Below are positions 9,998 to 17,733 of a stretch of 64,000 nt of DNA, piece after piece (position 1 is the first letter of the stretch; each line of letters opens with the position of its first letter). The notes under the pieces were generated by a model that was not told the origin of the DNA, made no database searches, and saw only the letters and a list, made by a program, of their open reading frames with translations. The DNA is from an uncultured Brachyspira sp. (GTDB lineage Bacteria; Spirochaetota; Brachyspiria; Brachyspirales; Brachyspiraceae). The stretch covers positions 1 through 64,000 of the forward strand of contig NZ_CAJTQJ010000004.1 of assembly GCF_910578695.1 (NCBI RefSeq). Reading direction: 5' to 3'. Position numbers and translations under genes: made by a program.

Positions 9998-10143
9998 TTT
10001 TTATTGTTTTTATTGCTGCTAATAAAAATTATGAGCTTTGATACTCTGTCATTCTGCAAATGTCAGGCACTCGCAGGTTTTTTATTTATATTTATAAAAA
10101 ATTATTTGACGAATACAATTTTTATATTTAGTTTTCTAAATCA
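9998..10143. repeat. dispersed intergenic repeat, copy 1 (partial)
   Basis: This convergent gap between the methyltransferase and gyrA holds a 29-base block (10019-10047) that recurs exactly, inverted, at 40120-40148. It continues into TGTCAGGCACTCGCAGG followed by T-rich sequence, which matches the 3' half of the copy near 17215-17240. It likely also serves as a transcription terminator between the facing genes. Confidence 0.75.
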
Positions 10144-12651
10144 TTACTTATTTTTTTCTTCATCAGAAAAAGGAACAACAGCTAAATCGCTTACTCTTGC
10201 ACCATCAGAAATATTAACCATTTTTACACCCTTAGCATTTCTTCCTAATTCAGGTATAGAATCAGCTTTTATTTTTATAGTCATATCATCTGTAGTAACA
10301 ACCATTATTTCATCTTTATCGCCCACCGTTTTTACACTTACAACTTTTCCTGTTTTATTATCAGGCTTAATATAAATCTGTCCTTTTCCGCCTCTTCCCT
10401 TAACATTAAACTGTCTTGAAGAAAGCCTTTTACCTATGCCGTTTTCAGTAATTACTATTAAAGATTCTCCCTTATGTATAGCATTTCCAGATACGCAGAT
10501 ATCATTATCATCTAAAGAAATGCCTTTTACTCCTGAAGCTGCCCTTCCCATCTTTCTAATCTTCTCTTCTGTGATTCTCAAAGCAAGTCCTGTAGCAGTT
10601 GTCATTATAAAATCATCTCCAGCCTGAACAGGAGAAACGGCTACAAGCTCATCATTATTTTCTAATGTTAAAGCAAGTATTCCTCTTTTCTTAGCATTTT
10701 CAAGATGCTTTAATTCCATTTTCTTTATAGTGCCCATCTTTGTAACCATTATAATTGACTGCTTAGCCTCAAATGAAGATACTGTAAAATAGCTTGTAAT
10801 TTTTTCTTCGGGTGCCAGATTTAGTATAAATTTAATACTTTTTCCCTGAGAAATTTTACTCAAAGCAGGTATTTCATGCACTTTCATCCAGAAAGCCTTT
10901 CCTCTGTCCGTAAATATAAATAAATAATCTTTTGTGGAAGCAACAAATAAATGTTCAATATAATGCTCCCCTTGAGATTTTCCGCCCTGAACTCCTACTC
11001 CGCCTCTTCCCTGCGTACGATAGCTTGAAGCAGGGACTCTCTTTATGAAACCCTGAGTAGTTATAGATACTGCTACATCTTCATCATGTATTAAATCTTC
11101 TTCATCTATTTCAGTATCATTTGTCTTACCTATTATTTCGCTTCTTCTCTCATCTCCGTATCTTTCAGATATTTTTTTAAGTTCATCTTTAATAACTGCA
11201 AGTATTTTTTCAGGGTGGGCAAGCAAGTCTTCGCAATAATCTATAAACTCTTTTAACTGCTGCAATTCCTGTTCTATCTTTAATTTTTCTAAAGCTGTTA
11301 ATCTTTTAAGAGGCATATCAAGTATAGCCTGAGCCTGTTTATCTGAAAGGCTGAATCTGTTTATGAGTGTATTTCTGGCAGCATCAGTATTCTCGCTTTC
11401 CCTTATTATTCTTATTACCTCTTCAATATTAGCCTGTGCTATTAATAATCCCTCTAATATATGTGCTTTAGCCTTTGCCTGCTTCAAATCATATTCTGTT
11501 CTTTTAGTTATAACTTCAACTCTATGGTCAACAAAATATTTGATAAGTTCTTTCAAATTTAATACTTTAGGCTCTCCATTAACTAAAGCAAGATTTATTA
11601 TTCCGAAAGTAGTTTCCAAATCAGTATGCTTCCATAGCTGATTGAGTACAATCTGAGTAGCAACTCCTTTTTTAAGCTCTATTATAAGACGAATGCCTGC
11701 TCTATTGCTTGACTCATCTCTAATATCTGCCACGCCTTCTATTTTGCCCTGTTTAACTAAACCTGCTATTTTTTCATGCAAAGTAGTTTTTACAACTCCG
11801 TAAGGAAGTTCTTTTACTACTATAGCCTCTCTGTCTCTCTTTGTTTCTTCTATTTCAAGTCTTGCCCTTAATTTTATCCTTCCCTTTCCTGTTGTATAAG
11901 CCTCTTTTATACCTTCTTTACCGTAAATAATACCAGCTGTAGGAAAATCAGGACCTTGTACATAACGCATCAAATCTTTAATTTCAGAATCCTGATGATC
12001 TATATAATAAATAACAGCATTCACAACTTCTTTTAAATTATGAGGAGGCATATTAGTAGCCATACCAATAGCAATACCCATACTTCCATTAACTAAAAGC
12101 TGAGGCAATGTTGCAGGAAGAACAGAAGGCTCAGTTCTGGAATCATCAAAGTTCGGTACAAATTTAACTGTTTCTTTTTCTATATCATTAAGCATTTCCT
12201 CTGCAAAACGAGTCATTCTAGCTTCGGTATAACGCATTGCAGCAGGCGGATCATCATCTATAGAACCGAAATTACCCTGTCCGTCTATAAGTAAATAACG
12301 CATAGAAAAGTCCTGTGCCATTCTTACCATAGTTCCGTAAACAGCTACGTCTCCGTGAGGATGATAACGTGCCAATACTTCCCCTACTGTAGCAGCAGAT
12401 TTTTTATAAGGCTTATCATGTGTCAAATTAGCATCATACATAGCATAAAGTATCCTTCTATGAACAGGCTTTAATCCGTCTCTGACATCAGGCAATGCTC
12501 TTGATACTATAACACTCATAGCATAAGTTAAATATGATTCTTTTAATTCATTTTCTATCGATATATGATCTACTCTCTTTAGTATATCTTTTGTCAGCGT
12601 AGAATATTGCCTCTCTTCTGAAAGCTCTGGTTTACTCTTTTTTACTGCCAT
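10144..12651 (-). CDS. gyrA: DNA gyrase subunit A
   Basis: The breakage-reunion subunit of gyrase. The N-terminal winged-helix region carries the active-site Tyr141 in AAMRYTEAR (E. coli Tyr122). The C-terminal beta-pinwheel has a GyrA-box-like segment RTQGRGGVGVQG, which supports gyrase rather than topoisomerase IV. The length of 835 residues is normal. Within the quinolone-resistance region the motif reads HPHGDVAVYGTMVRMAQ, so the E. coli Ser83 and Asp87 positions are Val102 and Gly106. gyrB is not in the window. The gene is transcribed alone. Confidence 0.95.
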   Translation of the reverse strand: MAVKKSKPELSEERQYSTLTKDILKRVDHISIENELKESYLTYAMSVIVSRALPDVRDGLKPVHRRILYAMYDANLTHDKPYKKSAATVGEVLARYHPHGDVAVYGTMVRMAQDFSMRYLLIDGQGNFGSIDDDPPAAMRYTEARMTRFAEEMLNDIEKETVKFVPNFDDSRTEPSVLPATLPQLLVNGSMGIAIGMATNMPPHNLKEVVNAVIYYIDHQDSEIKDLMRYVQGPDFPTAGIIYGKEGIKEAYTTGKGRIKLRARLEIEETKRDREAIVVKELPYGVVKTTLHEKIAGLVKQGKIEGVADIRDESSNRAGIRLIIELKKGVATQIVLNQLWKHTDLETTFGIINLALVNGEPKVLNLKELIKYFVDHRVEVITKRTEYDLKQAKAKAHILEGLLIAQANIEEVIRIIRESENTDAARNTLINRFSLSDKQAQAILDMPLKRLTALEKLKIEQELQQLKEFIDYCEDLLAHPEKILAVIKDELKKISERYGDERRSEIIGKTNDTEIDEEDLIHDEDVAVSITTQGFIKRVPASSYRTQGRGGVGVQGGKSQGEHYIEHLFVASTKDYLFIFTDRGKAFWMKVHEIPALSKISQGKSIKFILNLAPEEKITSYFTVSSFEAKQSIIMVTKMGTIKKMELKHLENAKKRGILALTLENNDELVAVSPVQAGDDFIMTTATGLALRITEEKIRKMGRAASGVKGISLDDNDICVSGNAIHKGESLIVITENGIGKRLSSRQFNVKGRGGKGQIYIKPDNKTGKVVSVKTVGDKDEIMVVTTDDMTIKIKADSIPELGRNAKGVKMVNISDGARVSDLAVVPFSDEEKNK

Positions 12652-12820
12652 ATATATTTATCCTTTATAAAAAACATTCATATAATTATAACATTTCACT
12701 GTATAAAAATCAAACAATGATATTAAAGAATTTCAAAACAATATAAATTTAATATTTTATTAATAAATATAATTATAAATATTTTTATTTTTTAATGAGA
12801 TACAGAATATTAAAATCATT

Positions 12821-13246
12821 TTATTTTAAATAGTCTTCTCTTCCAATAACTTTAGCTAAATGGTACATTACAGTCTGACGCTGAACAGGTTTAACAACAT
12901 AACCGTCTACTTTCAATTTTAGAAATTCCATTAATATACCTTTATTCGCATAAGAAGTAACTACTATTATTTTAGAATCTATATTTAATGCCCTTATCCT
13001 CTTAAGTAAATCAATTCCATTCATTTGCGGCATTTCAAAATCCATCATTATTATATCAGGCTTATCTGAAGCATCTTTAAGTTTTGTTAAAGCATCTATA
13101 GCACCGTCAGCCTCTAACATTACATCAAAATTCTCTGATAATAATATTTTTCTTTCAGCTATTCTTATAGTACTGGAATCATCTATTACCATTACCTTAT
13201 ATGATTTACCTGACTTACTATTATAACCTAAAGGAAAATTTGCCAT
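12821..13246 (-). CDS. single-domain response regulator (CheY-like)
   Basis: A stand-alone receiver domain of 141 residues with a short N-terminal extension. The acidic pair is in VIDDSST, the phospho-acceptor Asp in IIMMDFEMPQMNG, the conserved Thr/Ser in VVTSYA, and the Lys in YVVKPV. There is no output domain, so it acts through protein contact, for example as a chemotaxis or phosphorelay component. No sensor kinase is nearby. It may share a transcript with nothing else, since gyrA starts 170 nt downstream. A specific cheY identity cannot be claimed. Confidence 0.85.
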   Translation of the reverse strand: MANFPLGYNSKSGKSYKVMVIDDSSTIRIAERKILLSENFDVMLEADGAIDALTKLKDASDKPDIIMMDFEMPQMNGIDLLKRIRALNIDSKIIVVTSYANKGILMEFLKLKVDGYVVKPVQRQTVMYHLAKVIGREDYLK

Positions 13247-13400
13247 AAAAATACCTCATAACAATTATAATGTAGTTTCCAATTTATTTTATAATAATTA
13301 TTAAGATTGTCAATTACTTTTTATAAAAATAATAACAATATAATTTTATAATATACTGTTATATATTTGATTTTTATATTTTTTTTGTTATTATAGATAG

Positions 13401-15128
13401 ATGAATATATCAGCAAAACTGCACAATTTAATGAATGATAAAAAAAATGAACTTGACTCTTCGTACAAAATAGAAAAAAATAAAGATAATATCATAGTAA
13501 TTTCAAAAAACGGAAGAGCTTTGCATAGCAAATATAATATAAATAATGAATGCAAAAGGGCATTAGAAAATATTAATAAAAATAAAAATCTTCTGATAAT
13601 ATACGGATACGGATTAGGATATATTTTAAAATATTTATTAGAAAATATTAATGATTATTTTAGTAAAGAGATTATAAAAAGTCTAAAAATTATAGTAGTT
13701 ATAGAAGATAGTGCTGTTTTTAAATATTCTTATAATAATATATATAATACTGATAATAATAATATATTTTTTATACATAAAGATGATAATATAAATTATA
13801 TAAATAAAATTGTTGATTATAAAAGCATAAACGGAATAAATTTAGTACTTCTTCCAGCACTTACGAAAGAAGAAAAAGATAATGCTAATATATTTTATAC
13901 AAAAATACTAAATATAGTAGAAAAAGAAGTATCAAATATATTTACCAATATGTATTTTGAAAATATATGGACTAAAAATATTATATTTAATAGCGAATAT
14001 ATAAAGAACTCTTCGGATATATTTATATTTAAAGATGCTTTTAAAGGCTTAAAGGCATTATTAGTATGTCCAGGTCCTACATTAAAGCATAGCATAGAAA
14101 TAATTAAAAAAGAAAGAGAGAATTTATTGATTATATGTGTTGATACAAGCTACAGCGTATTATGCAAACATAATATAATACCCGATTTTGTTATTACGGT
14201 TGACGGCGGTTTTTTTAATTCTTTAGATTTTGTATATGAAAATAATAAATTTCCATATTTAGTTATGGATATAGCTGCCAATAAAATAATACCTAGAAGC
14301 ATAAGTGCTGATATTATAAGATTTACATCATCTGAAAATTTGGGGCTTATAAAATATATACAGAAATTTACTAATTTATCTTATCTTACAACATCAAATA
14401 CGGTTGCAACTACTATGATAGATTTTGCTTACTATTTGGGATTAGATGAAGTATTATTAATAGGTTTTGATAACAGCTATCCTTTTTATGAAAGACATAT
14501 TAAACATGCTCTATCCTATGAATATATGGTAAATAAAACTAATAAATTAAAAACTTATGAATCATATTACTTTAACACTATAAGAAATAATACTAATATA
14601 GATAATTATCCTCCTACAGAATTTGTATTTGAAAGCCAAATGGAATATTTTAATGAGTTTAAAAATAAATATTCAAATATGAAAATAAAAAGAATCACAA
14701 AAGAAGCTGTAAAAATTAACTGCATAGAAGAAGGAAATATTGAAGATTTTTATATAAGCAGTATAAGACAGAGAGTATTAAATATTGCAGAAAATATATA
14801 CAAAAAAGATAATGATACTAATATAAAAAAAGCATATATAGAATTAAAAAATATACTAGAAGAGTTTAGAAATATTTTATCTGAAAAATATAATAATATA
14901 AATAATAATCTGCCTAACATAGACAGTTTATATAATGAAAGCATAAATATAGTAAAAGAGTATCAAAATAAAGCAGGCATATTGCATACTATATTATCTG
15001 CAACAATACTTATGTGCGAAAGAGGAGAGAGAGAAAACAGAGAAAAATTAATATTTCTTATTATGGAAAGCCTTAGGAATGTTAATTATTTTTTAACTAG
15101 AATATCTCTTATCATAGAAAAATTATAA
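13401..15128 (+). CDS. DUF115 / Maf-like protein (motility-associated factor family)
   Basis: The central domain matches the DUF115 (6-hydroxymethylpterin pyrophosphokinase MptE-like) fold also found in flagellin-modifying Maf proteins. The visible signatures are ALLVCPGPTLKHSI near residue 216, ICVDTSYSVL, PDFVITVDGG and LIGFDNSYPF. In other bacteria Maf proteins transfer or activate nonulosonic sugars for flagellin glycosylation, a plausible role in a spirochaete with periplasmic flagella; that role is inference. The gene stands 19 nt before the pseudouridine synthase gene. No signal peptide is seen, so it is cytoplasmic. Confidence 0.75.
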   Translation: MNISAKLHNLMNDKKNELDSSYKIEKNKDNIIVISKNGRALHSKYNINNECKRALENINKNKNLLIIYGYGLGYILKYLLENINDYFSKEIIKSLKIIVVIEDSAVFKYSYNNIYNTDNNNIFFIHKDDNINYINKIVDYKSINGINLVLLPALTKEEKDNANIFYTKILNIVEKEVSNIFTNMYFENIWTKNIIFNSEYIKNSSDIFIFKDAFKGLKALLVCPGPTLKHSIEIIKKERENLLIICVDTSYSVLCKHNIIPDFVITVDGGFFNSLDFVYENNKFPYLVMDIAANKIIPRSISADIIRFTSSENLGLIKYIQKFTNLSYLTTSNTVATTMIDFAYYLGLDEVLLIGFDNSYPFYERHIKHALSYEYMVNKTNKLKTYESYYFNTIRNNTNIDNYPPTEFVFESQMEYFNEFKNKYSNMKIKRITKEAVKINCIEEGNIEDFYISSIRQRVLNIAENIYKKDNDTNIKKAYIELKNILEEFRNILSEKYNNINNNLPNIDSLYNESINIVKEYQNKAGILHTILSATILMCERGERENREKLIFLIMESLRNVNYFLTRISLIIEKL

Positions 15129-15147
15129 AGTTATAAAGCGATGCAAA

Positions 15148-15801
15148 ATGGAAATTATTTACGAAGATGATTATTTTATTGCTGTTAATAAAGAAGCAGG
15201 AATAGAAACAGATAATAATTTTATAAATATGATAAAAAAGGAGTATAATCATATTAATAATTTATATTTAGTTCATAGAATAGATAAATTCACCTCTGGA
15301 ATAATAATTATTGCGAAAGATGAAGATACCAAAGAATATTTTGAGAAATCTTTTAAAAATAAAACAATAACAAAAATCTATCATGCTATAGTTCAAGGAG
15401 ATGTAAAAAAAGAAAATGGTAAAATAGAAATGTCAATAGGAATTGATAAGAAAAATCCTAATAAAAGAATTCCATTATCTTTGAAAGAAGGCGGAGAAAA
15501 AGCCGTAACCTATTATAGAGTTTTAAAAAGGCTGAATGAACATACATTACTTGAATTAAAGCCTATAACAGGAAGAACTCATCAAATAAGAGTTCATCTT
15601 TCATATATAGGGCATTCTATTATAGGAGATAAAATATATTCAAAAAATGCTGATATATACAATATGAAAGGCTTTGCTCTTATAGCTAAAGAAATCAAGT
15701 TTGCACATCATATAACAAAAAAAGAAATAAATATAAATATAAAATACAATAGAGAATTCTTAATAAGACTGAAATTATTAGAAAAACAAAATAAAAAATA
15801 A
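15148..15801 (+). CDS. RluA-family RNA pseudouridine synthase
   Basis: Isomerises uridine to pseudouridine in rRNA or tRNA. The catalytic Asp is in HRIDKFTSG (about residues 44-52), and the family motif GRTHQIRVHL lies at about 142-151. At 217 residues it lacks the N-terminal S4 RNA-binding domain, so it resembles the short RluA/TruC type. Which uridine it modifies cannot be told. It likely forms an operon with the upstream DUF115 gene (19-nt gap). Confidence 0.87.
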   Translation: MEIIYEDDYFIAVNKEAGIETDNNFINMIKKEYNHINNLYLVHRIDKFTSGIIIIAKDEDTKEYFEKSFKNKTITKIYHAIVQGDVKKENGKIEMSIGIDKKNPNKRIPLSLKEGGEKAVTYYRVLKRLNEHTLLELKPITGRTHQIRVHLSYIGHSIIGDKIYSKNADIYNMKGFALIAKEIKFAHHITKKEININIKYNREFLIRLKLLEKQNKK

Positions 15802-15816
15802 TTACAATATTTGTTA

Positions 15817-15846
15817 TTGACTTTTTTAACAATAATTATATATTAT
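15817..15846 (+). promoter_or_regulatory. candidate promoter of tpx
   Basis: TTGACT (15817-15822) and TATTAT (15841-15846) are separated by 18 nt, about 70 nt ahead of the start codon. Confidence 0.6.
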
Positions 15847-15915
15847 TCTTTAAATAATTAATTGAATTTAATAATTATTTATCTTCAATAAACTTATTAT
15901 CAAGGAGTATAAAAA

Positions 15916-16413
15916 ATGACAGTTACATTTCAAGGTGCAGCACAAAATTTAGAAGGTGCTCAATTAGAAGTTGGTGCTAAAGCATTAGATTTCACAGTAT
16001 TAAAAACAGATTTAAGCCCATGGTCTTTAAAAGATGCAGGTGATACAGTAAAAATTATATCTTCTGTACCATCTTTAGATACACCTGTATGCGATGTACA
16101 AACTAAAAGATTTAATAAGGAAGCTAGTTCTCTTAAAGGAGTAACAGTTGTAACAGTATCAGTTGATTTACCATTTGCTCAGGCTAGATGGTGTGCTGCT
16201 GCTAATGCTTCTTCTCATATAGTAGCTTCTGACTATAATCAAAAAGATTTCGGAAGAAAATTCGGTACTTTATTAAAAGAATTACAGCTTCTTACTCGTG
16301 CAGTATTCGTACTTGATAAAGATAATGTTGTTAAATATGTTCAGTATGTTCCAGAAATAACTAATGAGCCTGATTATGAAGCTGCTTTAAATGCTGCTAA
16401 AGCTCTTTTATAA
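15916..16413 (+). CDS. tpx: thiol peroxidase
   Basis: An atypical 2-Cys peroxiredoxin that reduces hydroperoxides with thioredoxin. The peroxidatic Cys lies in VPSLDTPVCDVQT (about residue 60) and the resolving Cys in ARWCAAAN (about 94), the usual Tpx spacing. The length of 165 residues is normal. The SD AAGGAG is strong and codon use is rich in preferred codons, which suggests high expression. It has its own promoter and terminator and lies beside a glutathione-peroxidase-like gene, giving a small peroxide-defence cluster useful to an aerotolerant anaerobe. Confidence 0.95.
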   Translation: MTVTFQGAAQNLEGAQLEVGAKALDFTVLKTDLSPWSLKDAGDTVKIISSVPSLDTPVCDVQTKRFNKEASSLKGVTVVTVSVDLPFAQARWCAAANASSHIVASDYNQKDFGRKFGTLLKELQLLTRAVFVLDKDNVVKYVQYVPEITNEPDYEAALNAAKALL

Positions 16414-16437
16414 TTTTTTAATTTTTAATTAAATAAT

Positions 16438-16470
16438 AAAAGCATATTCTTTACTAGAGTATGCTTTTTT
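16438..16470 (+). terminator. terminator of tpx
   Basis: AAAAGCATA (16438-16446) pairs with TATGCTTTT (16460-16468), extended by inner TTCT/AGAG pairing around a 5-nt loop, then T-rich sequence. Confidence 0.88.
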
Positions 16471-16483
16471 TATTTTAATTTGT

Positions 16484-16511
16484 TTGATATAAAGTAAAAT
16501 TAATTTATAAT
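16484..16511 (+). promoter_or_regulatory. candidate promoter of the glutathione peroxidase gene
   Basis: TTGATA (16484-16489) and a consensus TATAAT (16506-16511) are separated by 16 nt, directly after the tpx terminator. Confidence 0.6.
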
Positions 16512-16551
16512 TAAATATAGCAAATAAAAACAAAAACTACGGAGTATAAAT

Positions 16552-17037
16552 ATGAGTATTTATGATTACACTGTTAAAGATGCTGATGGAAAAGATGTAA
16601 AATTAAAAAAATATAAAGGAAAAGTGCTTCTGATAGTAAATACTGCAACAAAATGCGGATTTACAAAACAATACCCTGCATTAGAAGAATTATACAAAAA
16701 ACATAAAAAAGAAGGTTTTGAAATATTGGATTTTCCTTGCAATCAATTCGGAGGGCAGGCAAAAGAACCTATTGAAGAAATCGCTCAGTTTAGAAAAGAA
16801 AAATACGGCATTACTTTTAAGCTTTTTGATAAGATAAAAGTTAATAGCAAAAATGCTGATCCTTTATTTATTTATTTGAAAACAGAAAAACCTACTGAAG
16901 AAGGTATTGAAAAAATAAGATGGAATTTCGGCAAATTCTTAATAGACAGAGAAGGAAATATAATAGGACGCTATGATCCTAGAGTAAAGCCTGAAGAACT
17001 TGATGAGACAGTAGCCGAATTATTAAAAAAAGAGTAA
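16552..17037 (+). CDS. glutathione peroxidase family protein (Cys type)
   Basis: A peroxidase of the GPx family. The active-site Cys is in NTATKCGFTKQY (about residue 36), with the conserved Gln in FPCNQFGGQ (about 64-72) and Trp in IRWNFGKFL. The Cys in place of selenocysteine, and the short form of 161 residues, suggest a thioredoxin-dependent enzyme as in many bacteria; the electron donor is inferred. SD CGGAG precedes the ATG. It follows tpx but has its own promoter, so the two may be regulated separately. Confidence 0.92.
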   Translation: MSIYDYTVKDADGKDVKLKKYKGKVLLIVNTATKCGFTKQYPALEELYKKHKKEGFEILDFPCNQFGGQAKEPIEEIAQFRKEKYGITFKLFDKIKVNSKNADPLFIYLKTEKPTEEGIEKIRWNFGKFLIDREGNIIGRYDPRVKPEELDETVAELLKKE

Positions 17038-17053
17038 AATAATAAAAATCTGA

Positions 17054-17095
17054 CAGTTTCTATATATGCTTTAATTATATAGAAACTGCTTTTTA
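17054..17095 (+). terminator. terminator of the glutathione peroxidase gene
   Basis: A perfect 13-bp stem (17054-17066 with 17076-17088) with a 9-nt loop, followed by CTTTTTAT. Confidence 0.88.
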
Positions 17096-17098
17096 TAT

Positions 17099-17733
17099 AA
17101 AAAATTACTCGTAAGTAAAATTGATATAAGCTCGTAATTTTTATAGTTTTTCTATTTCTTATTTACTAATAAAAAACTTGTGCCGATATCGGCATTATTC
17201 CTGCAATTCTTCGAATGTCAGGCACTCGCAAGTTTTTTATTTATTTATTATTGCCAGCGATAAACTTTATATTATTACCACTTTGCGTGCCTTCGGCAAT
17301 GTTTGCCGACGAAGTCCGCCTCGCGAAGCGTGCCTTTGGCAGGCGACGCCTATAATAAACAAATAAATTTATTTGCTGGCTTCGGCTCGCTTAGTTAAAT
17401 ATAATTTATAAGCTACTCATTTATCTTTATTGTTATTAGCTATAAACTTTTTTATTATTACTAATAAAAATTGTTCGCTTAAAAAGTATAGCAAATTACT
17501 CTGTACGCCTTCGGCGAATTTGCTATACACTCACAATTTTTATATTTAGTTTTCTAGCATTTAAAAAATTATTAGTTTTTATTATTACTAATAAAAATTG
17601 TTTGTTAATCCTTTCTGACATTTGCAAAATGGAGGAATAACTAAAATAATTTTAATATATTGAGTTTTAAGTTAGCAATAATAAATTTTAGTTATTTAGG
17701 GCAGCCCCTTAATTTATTTTCTTTTTTCTTTAC
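17099..17733. repeat. repeat-rich convergent gap with structured elements (copy 2)
   Basis: About 635 bases without a credible gene. It contains the best copy of the dispersed element. The outer 13-bp stem is 17168-17180 with 17229-17241; inside are the 12-bp palindrome GCCGATATCGGC (17182-17193) and a CCTG/CAGG hairpin. A GC-rich block at 17281-17350 and a nested hairpin at 17486-17528 follow. At 17686-17708 there is an inverted relative of the element at 21753-21776. The region separates the gpx-family gene from the facing secA and probably ends transcription in both directions. Confidence 0.8.

Noticed and set aside
17178..17366. Short open frame across the repeat and GC-rich block
   Set aside because: It lies within the dispersed repeat, has no ribosome-binding site, and its composition follows the repeat rather than codon bias.
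17100..17733. Insertion sequence
   Set aside because: The repeats have no transposase frame and no clear target duplications; they are annotated as repeats only.
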